DNA from: a virus
Virus record (IMG/VR): IMGVR_UViG_3300025286_004360
Location: 1-48,577 of that record
Length of the DNA stretch: 48,577 bases
Direction: 5' to 3' (one strand)
Made by a program: the position numbers and the translations under genes. The notes under the pieces were generated by a model. That model was not told the DNA's origin, did not search any database, and saw only the letters and a program-made list of their open reading frames with translations. How positions within the stretch are numbered: the stretch's first letter is position 1; each line of letters begins with the position of its first letter. Of the stretch, positions 21,801 to 28,974 are shown piece by piece.

Positions 21801-23015
21801 ATGAGCACAATTACAAAAGCACAAGCGGCCAAAGCGTTTGGCGCTGCCCTGTTTACACATACACGCCGTCAAAATACGTTCGTGAACATGCTAACAGGTG
21901 CCGCACCAAAAGCGGCTAAAGCAGATAAAGCACACGGCAAAAAGCAAACTGAAAAGGGCGCGCCGGTGGTTATGATCAACGACTTGCAAAGCCAAGCCGG
22001 CGATACGGTTGAAATGGATTTATTTCACAACCTTAACGGCTTACCAACCATGGGCGATAAGAAACTGGAAGGCCGAGGCGAAAGCTTGAGCAAAACAGTG
22101 TTTGAATTGCGCATTGACCAAGGCCGTAAGATGGTTGATAGCGGCGGTAAAATGTCGCAAAAGCGTACTAAGCATGATTTGCTTAGCACTGCTAAAACGT
22201 TGCTAGGTAACTACTACAACGACTTAAAAGATGAAGTGGCAATGTATCACCTTGCCGGTGCGCGTGGCTCGTTTGCGCCAAGCGATATTATTATCCCAAC
22301 CGAAGATCATAGCGAATTTAAAGAAATCATGGTCAATGATGTTCTGGCACCAACGTATGACCGCCATGTGTTTGGTGGTGATGCGACTAACTTTGAAGCG
22401 ATTGATGCTGCGGATATTATGACGCTTGAAAAGCTGGACGACTTAGCGCTTATTTTGGAAGAACAAGCCAACCCAATGAAGCACATTAGCTTTGAAGCTG
22501 ACCAAATGGCGAATGAGTCGCCTTTCTTCTTATTGTTAGTGACCCCGCGCCAATGGCGTGACCTTTGGGCTTCTGCGACTGATAAAAAGTTACAAGAGCT
22601 TCAATCTCGCGCAATTAAACGCGGACAAGGTTTTAATCACCCTGTATTCAAAGGTGATGTGATCATGTGGCGCAACATTCTTGTGCGTCAGTACAAGAAG
22701 CCAGTGCGCTTTTATGCGGGCGATACGGTAACAGTATCTAACAACGACAAGTTAGCAACAGCCAAGCAAGTAACAGCCGGCACAACCATTGACCGCGCTA
22801 TCTTACTTGGCGGTCAAGCGCTTGCGAATGCTTACGGTAAGTCTGATTCAGGCTCGCACTTCTCTATGTCTACAGAGAAAACCGACCACGGCAACGCAAA
22901 CGAAACCGCTATCGTATGGATGAATGGCTGTAAGAAAGTACGCTTCTCTGATAAGACAGGCCGCGTAAACGATTACGGCACAATGGCCCTTGATACTGCG
23001 GTATCGCTACAGTAA
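21801..23015 (+). CDS. Major capsid protein, N4-gp56 family
   Basis: 404 residues. It matches the N4-gp56/DUF4043 major capsid family: GAALFTHTRRQNTFVNMLTG near 14-33, DTVEMDLFHNLNGLPTMGD near 70-88, the QGRKMVDSGGKMSQKRT stretch, and the C-terminal TEKTDHGNANETAIVWMNGCKKV. HK97-fold shell protein. High expression is suggested by codon regularity and by its own downstream terminator (23025-23048). Confidence 0.92.
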   Translation: MSTITKAQAAKAFGAALFTHTRRQNTFVNMLTGAAPKAAKADKAHGKKQTEKGAPVVMINDLQSQAGDTVEMDLFHNLNGLPTMGDKKLEGRGESLSKTVFELRIDQGRKMVDSGGKMSQKRTKHDLLSTAKTLLGNYYNDLKDEVAMYHLAGARGSFAPSDIIIPTEDHSEFKEIMVNDVLAPTYDRHVFGGDATNFEAIDAADIMTLEKLDDLALILEEQANPMKHISFEADQMANESPFFLLLVTPRQWRDLWASATDKKLQELQSRAIKRGQGFNHPVFKGDVIMWRNILVRQYKKPVRFYAGDTVTVSNNDKLATAKQVTAGTTIDRAILLGGQALANAYGKSDSGSHFSMSTEKTDHGNANETAIVWMNGCKKVRFSDKTGRVNDYGTMALDTAVSLQ

Positions 23016-23024
23016 GCCCCTTTT

Positions 23025-23048
23025 AGCCGGAGCAATCCGGCTTTTTTA
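23025..23048 (+). terminator. Intrinsic terminator after the capsid gene
   Basis: AGCCGGA GCAA TCCGGCT followed by TTTTTA. Perfect 7-bp stem and GCAA loop. Confidence 0.92.
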
Positions 23049-23076
23049 TTTTAACTTTTAGTAATTGGATAAAATT

Positions 23077-23457
23077 ATGAAAGAAACATTTTATAAAGGT
23101 GCCGCCGGTAATCTATCGCTTCACCTGGTAACAATTTCGCTTGCTGCTTTAGCTACTGAGGCGACAAAGGTTGTCACTGAGTCTTTACCTATTGGTACGC
23201 AAATCACAGGCGTTCGCATTGTGAATGAAGCGCTAGGCGCTGATACCAAGCTAACAGCACAGGTTGTAACCCATAGCGGCGACTCTGCTGACTTAGCTGA
23301 GTTCGACACGGCGGCTGAGGGTAATAGCGGCGTATTTATTAAGCCGGTTTACATTGGTGATGAAGGCCCAAGCGATTTAGTTGTTAAAAATACGGGTACT
23401 GCTAGCGCCTCTGGTGAAGTCGTACTTCAATTAGAGTACCGATACACAGGCTACTAA
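23077..23457 (+). CDS. Probable capsid decoration (cement) protein
   Basis: 126 residues from the ATG at 23077; the TTG at 23065 is unlikely. Beta-rich, small and Ala/Thr/Val-rich (NLSLHLVTISLAALATEATK, TQITGVRIVNEALGADTKLT, SGEVVLQLEYRYTGY), like jelly-roll cement proteins. It stands alone between two terminators right after the capsid gene, which is where BPP-1 encodes its cement protein. Function is inferred from position and strand-rich sequence. Confidence 0.6.
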   Translation: MKETFYKGAAGNLSLHLVTISLAALATEATKVVTESLPIGTQITGVRIVNEALGADTKLTAQVVTHSGDSADLAEFDTAAEGNSGVFIKPVYIGDEGPSDLVVKNTGTASASGEVVLQLEYRYTGY

Positions 23458-23482
23458 GCCTTTTCGGTACACGTTTAAATCA

Positions 23483-23507
23483 AGCCCTGCTATTGCGGGG
23501 CTTTTTT
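23483..23507 (+). terminator. Intrinsic terminator after the decoration gene
   Basis: AGCCCTGC TATT GCGGGGCT (one G-T pair) followed by TTTTT. Confidence 0.9.
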
Positions 23508-23521
23508 ATTGGGGAAAATCC

Positions 23522-23968
23522 ATGAGCAATACAACTAATATCGTTTACATCGGTAAGAAGCCTTTTAAAAAAGACACCGTATGTAGCACACGGACCATTT
23601 TTAAGCAGGGCGTGCCAACGCCTGTACCGGCAGAGCTTGCACAACGCTTTTTAGACTTTGGCGAGGTATGGGTTGCCGAAGCAGAAGCTAAAGGCGTTAT
23701 AGAGCGTCAAAAGTTTTTAGAAGATCAAGCCGAAAAAGAGCGCCTTGAGCGTGAAGAAGCTGAAAAGCAAGCACAGTTAGATGCAAGCCTTATTGTGGCC
23801 GTAGACGGCGAAGAAATTGATTTAGGCAAGTACAGCTCAAAGCAGCTTGATACATTCGTTGTAGCGCATGATCTCGTTATTGAAGGCGCTAAAAAGCCGC
23901 TGGCTGATTATCAGCTAAAAGTTCGCGATACAATGCGCGCTAAAGCAGCGGACGAAGGCGAAGAATAA
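23522..23968 (+). CDS. Unknown head protein with coiled coil
   Basis: 148 residues. A beta-rich start (NIVYIGKKPFKKDTVCSTRT) is followed by a charged coiled coil (ERLEREEAEKQAQLDAS) and a C-terminal helix-extended-helix-like unit (LGKYSSKQLDTFVVAHDLVI, then KPLADYQLKVRDTM). In tailed phages, small HeH/LEM-like proteins between capsid and connector genes are common and of unclear role. GGGG ribosome site. The assignment as a head-completion protein is contextual. Confidence 0.65.
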   Translation: MSNTTNIVYIGKKPFKKDTVCSTRTIFKQGVPTPVPAELAQRFLDFGEVWVAEAEAKGVIERQKFLEDQAEKERLEREEAEKQAQLDASLIVAVDGEEIDLGKYSSKQLDTFVVAHDLVIEGAKKPLADYQLKVRDTMRAKAADEGEE

Positions 23969-23970
23969 TT

Positions 23971-24531
23971 ATGGCGCAATTATCTAGCTTGATCCCGTTA
24001 GTTCGTGAGCGCTGCGGGGGCGTTCTTGATCAAATGGCGAAAGACCAGCTAGGTCGCGCCTACCAAAAATTTTGTTATGAATCTCGCTTTTTGGCTCGCA
24101 CTCAAGAAATTGAGCAAGGGCAAGACGGGGCGCTTAACATTGATAGTGATCATGTGTTTGTTAGCGTTGATTTTGTTTTAGATGCTAATGGCTACGAGCT
24201 TAAAAGCTCAGATGATTACACCGTGTCACCCAATGGCACTGTTACGGTTATAAACACAACGCCAAAAGTGCGTGTGTTTTACCATATCGCCCCGCAATTT
24301 ATGCTGCCCAATGAATTTGAAGCAGATAACACCATTGTTAATCGCTGGGCTGATGCGATTGCCGATGGAGCGGCAGCAAATTTATTAATGATGCCTAATA
24401 CCGCATGGACTGATCTGGCAAAGTCTGACTACTTTAAACGCCGTTTTACCGATGGCTACCGCGATGCCTTCCAAGTTGCTATTGAAGCCCTGGACGAGCA
24501 AAGACCAACACAACCAAGAGTATTTTTCTAA
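23971..24531 (+). CDS. Head-tail connector candidate
   Basis: 186 residues, unrecognised by motif. An N-terminal helical segment (LSSLIPLVRERCGGVLDQMA, GRAYQKFCYESRFLARTQEI) precedes a beta-rich centre with the YTVSPNGTVTVI strand and a C-terminal helical part (YFKRRFTDGYRDAFQVAIEAL). Its size, position after capsid genes and ATG overlap with the next connector-like gene suggest an adaptor between portal and tail. Starts 2 bases after the preceding stop. Confidence 0.6.
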   Translation: MAQLSSLIPLVRERCGGVLDQMAKDQLGRAYQKFCYESRFLARTQEIEQGQDGALNIDSDHVFVSVDFVLDANGYELKSSDDYTVSPNGTVTVINTTPKVRVFYHIAPQFMLPNEFEADNTIVNRWADAIADGAAANLLMMPNTAWTDLAKSDYFKRRFTDGYRDAFQVAIEALDEQRPTQPRVFF

Positions 24532-25184
24532 TGGCTATAGTTACATCAAATGAAATCATGCAACGCGTTAATAAGTTGCTAAACGATCCTGGCTTTACTC
24601 GCTGGCCTAAAGACGAGCTGTTAAATTACTTAAACGATGCACAGCGCGCCATTGTATTACGCCGCCCTGACTCTTACACCGTTGACGTTGACGACTTTGC
24701 ATGTGTAGTCGGGGTAAAGCAGTCATTACCAGCCGACGCGCTCAAGCTAATTGATATACCGCGTAACGCCAGCGGCAAAGCTATTCGTGGCCCTTATAAT
24801 CGCCAAGTCCTCGATGATAACTACGATACCTGGTATGCGGGCAAAACCGCTACAGAAGTAGAGCTTTATATTTATGACGAGCGCAACCCTAAAACATTTT
24901 ATGTTTACCCTGGTGTTACTCCTGGTATTGAGTTGACCTTAGTCTATTCAAAGGCACCGCCAGCAATTGACTCAGCTGCCAACGATTCGGGCGAAGTTAT
25001 CGCACTTGATGATGTGTATGTAAACGCCATTATTGAATGGATTTTATATCGCGCGTACATGAAAGATGCGGAATATGCAGCCAATCCAAACAAGAGCCAA
25101 ATGCACATGAACGCATTTAGAAGCCAGCTAGGTGAAAAAAGTCAGGCTGACGTTGCGATGATGGGCGAAGAAAAAGGAAACTAA
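24531..25184 (+). CDS. Phage adaptor protein (DUF6682-like)
   Basis: 217 residues, start overlapping the previous stop (TAATGG). The N-terminus NEIMQRVNKLLNDPGFTRWP and ELLNYLNDAQRAIVLRRPDS is the hallmark of the adaptor family of short-tailed phages, followed by SLPADALKLIDIPRN and a helical end with EWILYRAYMKDAEYA. It would form the ring below the portal. Moderate certainty about the exact family, good certainty about the class. Confidence 0.75.
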   Translation: MAIVTSNEIMQRVNKLLNDPGFTRWPKDELLNYLNDAQRAIVLRRPDSYTVDVDDFACVVGVKQSLPADALKLIDIPRNASGKAIRGPYNRQVLDDNYDTWYAGKTATEVELYIYDERNPKTFYVYPGVTPGIELTLVYSKAPPAIDSAANDSGEVIALDDVYVNAIIEWILYRAYMKDAEYAANPNKSQMHMNAFRSQLGEKSQADVAMMGEEKGN

Positions 25185-25185
25185 C

Positions 25186-26736
25186 ATGACAGCAAGCGCA
25201 GGCGCGTGGTATCGCGTAGGTACAGTAAACGTTACTAATGACAATCAATCAGTCGTTGGTGTGGATACTAATTGGCAAAATGATGTTATTGCTATTGCGG
25301 TAGGTGATATTTTCACGCTAGATGCAAAGACCTGGTACGAAGTAATCGCAGTGAATAGCGATACAAGCATTACGCTTGATCGTGGCTTTGAGGGCTCTAC
25401 AGGCACAAATAAAACATACGCAATTGTGCGCAATACGTCCGGCACAATATTAACGCGCATTGCGGGCCAAGTATCAGTACAGTTTAATCAAAAGCAATTG
25501 TTTTTAGATGAGTTACGCACTTGGCTTAACTCTAACAATGCAACCGAAGAATTAACCGATAGTCACGGCTTAAAGCAAGCAATAAAAACTCCGCACCAAA
25601 TGATTGATGATGCAGAGCAGGCTGCCAGCACTGCAAGATCGGAATGGAACGCAGCGCGAGATGCAGTAGAAACTCGCGCTCAAACGGCTTATCGCGAGGC
25701 TGTTGAAGCGGCGAGCAGCGGTAAAAACACGGTAAAATATGACGCACAAGGCAACCCCAACGTCATGGTGTGGATACCCAAGTTTAACAGCGAGGACGTT
25801 AACCAAGCCATTATTGACCGTCACGGTGTTGATTTACAGCTAGGAACAGGCGTGTTTCCTGCGTTTATTAAAAACGGTGTGCAAATGCGTGGTTTTTGGT
25901 ATGCAAAATACATTGCAAGCACTGGCGAGAATGGCGGGTGCAGTGTTATATCAGGCGTGCAGCCAAGAGCATATGTAAATTACGACACCGCAAAATCACT
26001 GTGCACAAACAAAGGCACAGGCTGGCATTTATCTGCAAATATTGAATGGCTTGCAGTGGCGTATCTGGGCTTAGCATTTGGCGAGCAGCCTCGCGGCGAC
26101 ACAAACTACGGCCGCGCGCACGATGCAAAGTACGAAGTTGCAACTCGCGCATCAGCAACCCACGCACCTGGCGACACCGGACATTCATCACCGAGTTACA
26201 CAGGCACAGGCCCCGCAACGTGGAGTCACGACGGCACGCAATTTGGCGTGTTTGATATGGTCGGTAACGTTTGGGAATGGCAAGATCAGCTCAAACTGCA
26301 AGAAGGCCAGATATTTGCACCGATTGATAATAACCCTGACATGCTTGAAGGGGACTGGCCAGCCCACGAATGCTATTTTGATTCAAGCGGTGCAACCAGT
26401 GGAAGCGTTATTTTAAATAGCATGATTGAGAATCGACTAGGCACGCTGGGTGATAGTCAAAACTCTGGAAATACAAACTCAAACACTTGGCGTACTACAA
26501 GCAAAGACCCGTCTTACGTTGAAAACCTGCTAATGCGACAAATGGGTATTGAGCCGCCACCTGGCGCCATTCTAAATGGAAGCCTCTACAGTCGAAACTA
26601 TGGGGAGCGTTTGCCGTGTCGCGGTGGCTATTGGAACAGCGCGTCCATTGCCGGGCTTGGAGCACTCCGCTTCCACAACTCGCGCGCGGGTGCGCTCAGC
26701 GGTTTTGGTTTCCGTCCAGCTTTATTTGAGTCTTGA
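25186..26736 (+). CDS. DGR-diversified tail adhesin (Mtd-like) with FGE/C-type-lectin domain
   Basis: 516 residues. Residues 1-120 are a common phage tail-fibre start (WYRVGTVNVTNDNQSVVGVD, WYEVIAVNSDTSITLDRGFE, TRIAGQVSVQF). 125-180 is helical and likely a trimer coil. From ~195 there is an FGE-sulfatase/C-type-lectin domain (MVWIPKF, MRGFWYAKYIAST, GWHLSANIEWLAVAYLGLA, FGVFDMVGNVWEWQ near 353-366, RGGYWN). The last ~40 residues (473-512) are the variable repeat, ending GFRPALFES. This is the receptor-binding target of the retroelement: diversified residues should lie on the ligand-binding face, changing host range. AAGGAAA ribosome site. Equivalent to Mtd of BPP-1 in position and logic, although its N-terminal domain is different. 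Confidence 0.9.
   Translation: MTASAGAWYRVGTVNVTNDNQSVVGVDTNWQNDVIAIAVGDIFTLDAKTWYEVIAVNSDTSITLDRGFEGSTGTNKTYAIVRNTSGTILTRIAGQVSVQFNQKQLFLDELRTWLNSNNATEELTDSHGLKQAIKTPHQMIDDAEQAASTARSEWNAARDAVETRAQTAYREAVEAASSGKNTVKYDAQGNPNVMVWIPKFNSEDVNQAIIDRHGVDLQLGTGVFPAFIKNGVQMRGFWYAKYIASTGENGGCSVISGVQPRAYVNYDTAKSLCTNKGTGWHLSANIEWLAVAYLGLAFGEQPRGDTNYGRAHDAKYEVATRASATHAPGDTGHSSPSYTGTGPATWSHDGTQFGVFDMVGNVWEWQDQLKLQEGQIFAPIDNNPDMLEGDWPAHECYFDSSGATSGSVILNSMIENRLGTLGDSQNSGNTNSNTWRTTSKDPSYVENLLMRQMGIEPPPGAILNGSLYSRNYGERLPCRGGYWNSASIAGLGALRFHNSRAGALSGFGFRPALFES
26603..26721 (+). repeat. DGR variable repeat (VR)
   Basis: 119 bases at the 3' end of the adhesin gene, aligned without gaps to the template at 27165-27283. 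102 positions are identical and 17 differ. All 17 are A in the template: nine became G, five T, three C. This changes 13 of about 39 codons, mostly AAY codons (for example Asn to Tyr, Ser, Ile, Arg, His, Gly, Leu). The last 15 bases, GGTTTCCGTCCAGCT, are invariant and mark the initiation end. Non-adenine bases are unchanged. Confidence 0.97.
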
Positions 26737-26753
26737 ATTTAGCAACTTTGAAC

Positions 26754-26771
26754 GCTGCGCGATAGCGCAGC
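26754..26771 (+). repeat. DGR hairpin downstream of VR
   Basis: GCTGCGC-GATA-GCGCAGC: a perfect 7-bp stem with a GRNA-type tetraloop, 32 bases after the VR end and between the adhesin stop and avd. In BPP-1 such DNA hairpins or cruciforms are needed for efficient target recognition. Before it, GCAACTTTGAA (26742-26752) is also present after the template (27327-27337). Confidence 0.88.
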
Positions 26772-26801
26772 ACAATCAACTTCACTTTTAAGATTAGGTA
26801 A

Positions 26802-27158
26802 ATGTACGCATTATCAATAGAAGAAAAAACACGAGAAATGATGGTTTACGGCTATTTAGCATTAAAGCAATTCCCAAAGCACGAAACGCACGTTATGGGC
26901 GCAGAAATACGCCGCAGCATGCTTGCACTGCAGCGCCTTATTATTACTGCATTTAAGCGATACCACAAAAAGACCACGCTAACAGATATGGACATAGAGC
27001 TAACCATGCTAAAAAGAATGATACGCACAGCCAAGGATATGCGCTACCTAGACACTAAAAAATATAAAATATGGAGCGAAAAGCTCATTGAAATAGGCAA
27101 GATGCTTGGCGGGTGGGTAAAATCTGTTAAAATGAAAAACAAGGATGCAGCATTATGA
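26802..27158 (+). CDS. avd: DGR accessory variability determinant (Avd)
   Basis: 118 residues, basic and almost wholly helical (REMMVYGYLALKQFPKHETH, MLALQRLIITAFKRYHKK, LTMLKRMIRTAKDMRYLDTK, WSEKLIEIGKMLGGWVKSVK), as expected for the Avd four-helix bundle that forms a pentamer, binds TR RNA and the reverse transcriptase, and is essential for cDNA synthesis. Length and place between VR hairpin and TR are canonical. Its stop codon overlaps the ATG at 27155 (ATGA), which suggests coupled translation of the downstream TR/RT reading frame. Confidence 0.92.
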   Translation: MYALSIEEKTREMMVYGYLALKQFPKHETHVMGAEIRRSMLALQRLIITAFKRYHKKTTLTDMDIELTMLKRMIRTAKDMRYLDTKKYKIWSEKLIEIGKMLGGWVKSVKMKNKDAAL

Positions 27159-28432
27159 TTACGCGGGAGCGTATGCCGTATCGCGGTGGCAATTGGAACA
27201 ACACGTCCAATGCCGGGCTTGGAGCACTCAACTTCAACAACTCGCGCACGAATGCGAACAGCAATATTGGTTTCCGTCCAGCTCTTGATAACGCCAGAAG
27301 TACCGACCTCACGGGGTTGTGCCAGTGCAACTTTGAAAAGGATGCTGCAGCCTCAGCGCTTGCTGAAACACTGAACAAGCCGGTTGATGCGTCAACCGGC
27401 TGCACTTTTAGTTTAATAGTCAGCTATGAGAATATATTAAACTCAGCGTACCAGTGCAGAAAAGGCAAGGCAAACTCACCGGCAACCCTCAATTTTTTTA
27501 ACAACCTCGAAGAAAACGTTATCAACCTATATAACGAACTAAACTGGGGAACGTATGAGCTATCGAACTACCACCATTTCTATGTATTTGAACCCAAGCG
27601 CCGGCTAATATCAGCGCCCAACTTTCGCGATCGTGTTGTGCACCGCGCCATCTTTAATGTTATAGAGCCACTATTCGACAAAACATTCATTCACCATTCT
27701 TACGCGTGCCGAAATAATAAAGGCGCTCACAAGGGGGCCGATGTGGCGCAAAGGCAAATTCAACAAATAGAGCGCAAGCATGGAGTGGCCTACGCGCTAA
27801 AAGCTGATATAAGCAAGTATTTTTCAAGCGTTGATCATGAAATATTAAAGCGGTTGTTGAGCAATAAAATTAAATGCGAAATGACATTAACGCTACTGCA
27901 TTACATTATTGACGCAAGCCCAAGTGACAGCCCAGGCGTTGGCATGTCATTGGGTAATTTAACCAGCCAGATATTTGCTAACGTGTACTTGCACGAGCTG
28001 GACTGGTATGTAAAACACACGTTAAAAGTAAAAAACTATACGCGTTATATGGATGATTTCGTAATTATTCATCAAAATAAAAACTACTTACACGCCCAGC
28101 GCATAGCGATACAAAATTTTTTACAGCATCATTTAAAACTAAAAACCAACAGCAAAACACAAGTTTTTCCAATCGCCAAAAAAGGCGGTCGTGCGCTGGA
28201 TTTTTTAGGCTATAGAATTTACTCAACCCACCGCCTGTTACGCAAAAGCAGCGTAAAAAGCATTAAAGGCAAGCTTAAAAAATTTCATTGGCAGTATGCA
28301 AATTACCAAATAAATTTACCCAAAATCAATCAATCAATCCAATCATGGCTAGGCCACGCAAGCCACGCCAGCAGCTACAACTTGCGCAAAAAATTACTTA
28401 CCCCCACATTTAAAAGAGGTGATTATGTTTAG
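27155..28432 (+). CDS. DGR reverse transcriptase with TR-encoded N-terminus
   Basis: 425 residues from the ATG at 27155 (AAGGA 10 bases upstream, ATGA overlap with avd). Residues 4-43 are the template repeat and ~44-85 a linker. The RT domain starts near 88 (SYENILNSAYQCRKGKAN). Catalytic Asp218 is in ALKADISKYF, the DGR-specific GNLTSQ at 267-272 replaces the usual QG motif, and YMDD is at 298-301 (RYMDDFVI). Further family marks are EPKRRLISAPNFRDRVVHRA, HHSYACRNNKGAHKG and GRALDFLGYRI. In-frame ATGs exist only at 27155 and 27173 (inside TR); after TR only TTG at 27317 or rarer codons could start a shorter protein. It copies TR RNA with Avd, misincorporating opposite A. Confidence 0.93.
   Translation: MITRERMPYRGGNWNNTSNAGLGALNFNNSRTNANSNIGFRPALDNARSTDLTGLCQCNFEKDAAASALAETLNKPVDASTGCTFSLIVSYENILNSAYQCRKGKANSPATLNFFNNLEENVINLYNELNWGTYELSNYHHFYVFEPKRRLISAPNFRDRVVHRAIFNVIEPLFDKTFIHHSYACRNNKGAHKGADVAQRQIQQIERKHGVAYALKADISKYFSSVDHEILKRLLSNKIKCEMTLTLLHYIIDASPSDSPGVGMSLGNLTSQIFANVYLHELDWYVKHTLKVKNYTRYMDDFVIIHQNKNYLHAQRIAIQNFLQHHLKLKTNSKTQVFPIAKKGGRALDFLGYRIYSTHRLLRKSSVKSIKGKLKKFHWQYANYQINLPKINQSIQSWLGHASHASSYNLRKKLLTPTFKRGDYV
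27165..27283 (+). repeat. DGR template repeat (TR)
   Basis: 119 bases, 30 of them adenines, concentrated in AAC/AAT codons. Matches VR at 26603-26721 except at 17 adenines. Its transcript is copied into A-mutagenised cDNA that replaces VR while TR itself stays unchanged. Unusually it is fully open in the same frame as both VR and the reverse transcriptase, giving residues 4-43 of the RT ORF (for example PYRGGNWNNTSNAGLGALNF). Confidence 0.97.
27378..27401 (+). repeat. 10-bp hairpin between TR and the RT domain
   Basis: AGCCGGTTGA-TGCG-TCAACCGGCT is a perfect stem. It lies in the spacer RNA downstream of TR, which in BPP-1 carries structures bound by the reverse transcriptase and Avd and provides priming. 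It may play that role here or shield an internal start. Confidence 0.75.
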
Positions 28433-28844
28433 CTATTTACACAACGGCACCACACACACAAACACATCAAAAACATACATGCGAAAGCTGGGCCTAGACG
28501 ACGACGCAATTGAAGGCGTGCTGAGTCAAAAAGCATACGAAGAATCGCAAGAGCCGGTGCATGTAACTGCATTTAAAGCGCAACGACAATCGCTAATAGA
28601 TACAGCAATCGTAATCACATCATCGGGCAAATCGTTTGACGCCAACGAGCGCAGTATTATACGCCTGGGCAATGCAGTTATTAAGCTGATGGATAAGCCA
28701 GACAGCTACATAGTTCCGTGGTCTACTGCCGACGTAGATACCGGTGTAATGATTGAGTGCACCAAAGCCGAAATAGTAGAGGCGCATGAGCTTGCAACAG
28801 ATAATTTTGCAGCAATGTGGGCAATATCAAATGCTAATTATTGA
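28425..28844 (+). CDS. DUF4376-like small tail protein
   Basis: 139 residues from the ATG at 28425 (AGAGGTG upstream), overlapping the reverse-transcriptase stop by 8 bases; a GTG at 28419 is also possible. The C-terminal ~95 residues (FKAQRQSLIDTAIVITSSGK, FDANERSIIRLGNAVIKLMD, CTKAEIVEAHELA) resemble DUF4376, found in phage tail-fibre-associated proteins. Function is unknown, perhaps a chaperone or tail component for the adhesin. It is downstream of the retroelement, so the DGR is embedded in the tail operon. Confidence 0.65.
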   Translation: MFSYLHNGTTHTNTSKTYMRKLGLDDDAIEGVLSQKAYEESQEPVHVTAFKAQRQSLIDTAIVITSSGKSFDANERSIIRLGNAVIKLMDKPDSYIVPWSTADVDTGVMIECTKAEIVEAHELATDNFAAMWAISNANY

Positions 28845-28914
28845 TTTTTTAGCAAAGCCGTTTGACGGGGACAACCACTGCAAGCGCGCACAAATGGGAA
28901 AGCAAAGTAATTAA
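28831..28914 (+). CDS. Possible 27-residue peptide
   Basis: ATG at 28831 overlaps the end of the DUF4376-like gene by 14 bases; it encodes MLIIDFLAKPFDGDNHCKRA plus seven residues. No ribosome site of note. Reported only because the overlap and the sensible composition fit operon packing. Confidence 0.28.
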   Translation: MLIIDFLAKPFDGDNHCKRAQMGKQSN

Positions 28915-28974
28915 ACTCAGATAACCCGCCCCAAAGCAGCAATTAAACATTTAATCTAACTATAAGCGAATACT

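Noticed and set aside
25946-26416. Other-frame ORFs inside the adhesin gene
   Set aside because: No ribosome sites or motifs; they mirror the real frame.
27165-27283. TR as a decayed gene duplication of the adhesin end
   Set aside because: Decay would hit all bases; here 17 of 17 differences are at adenines in TR.
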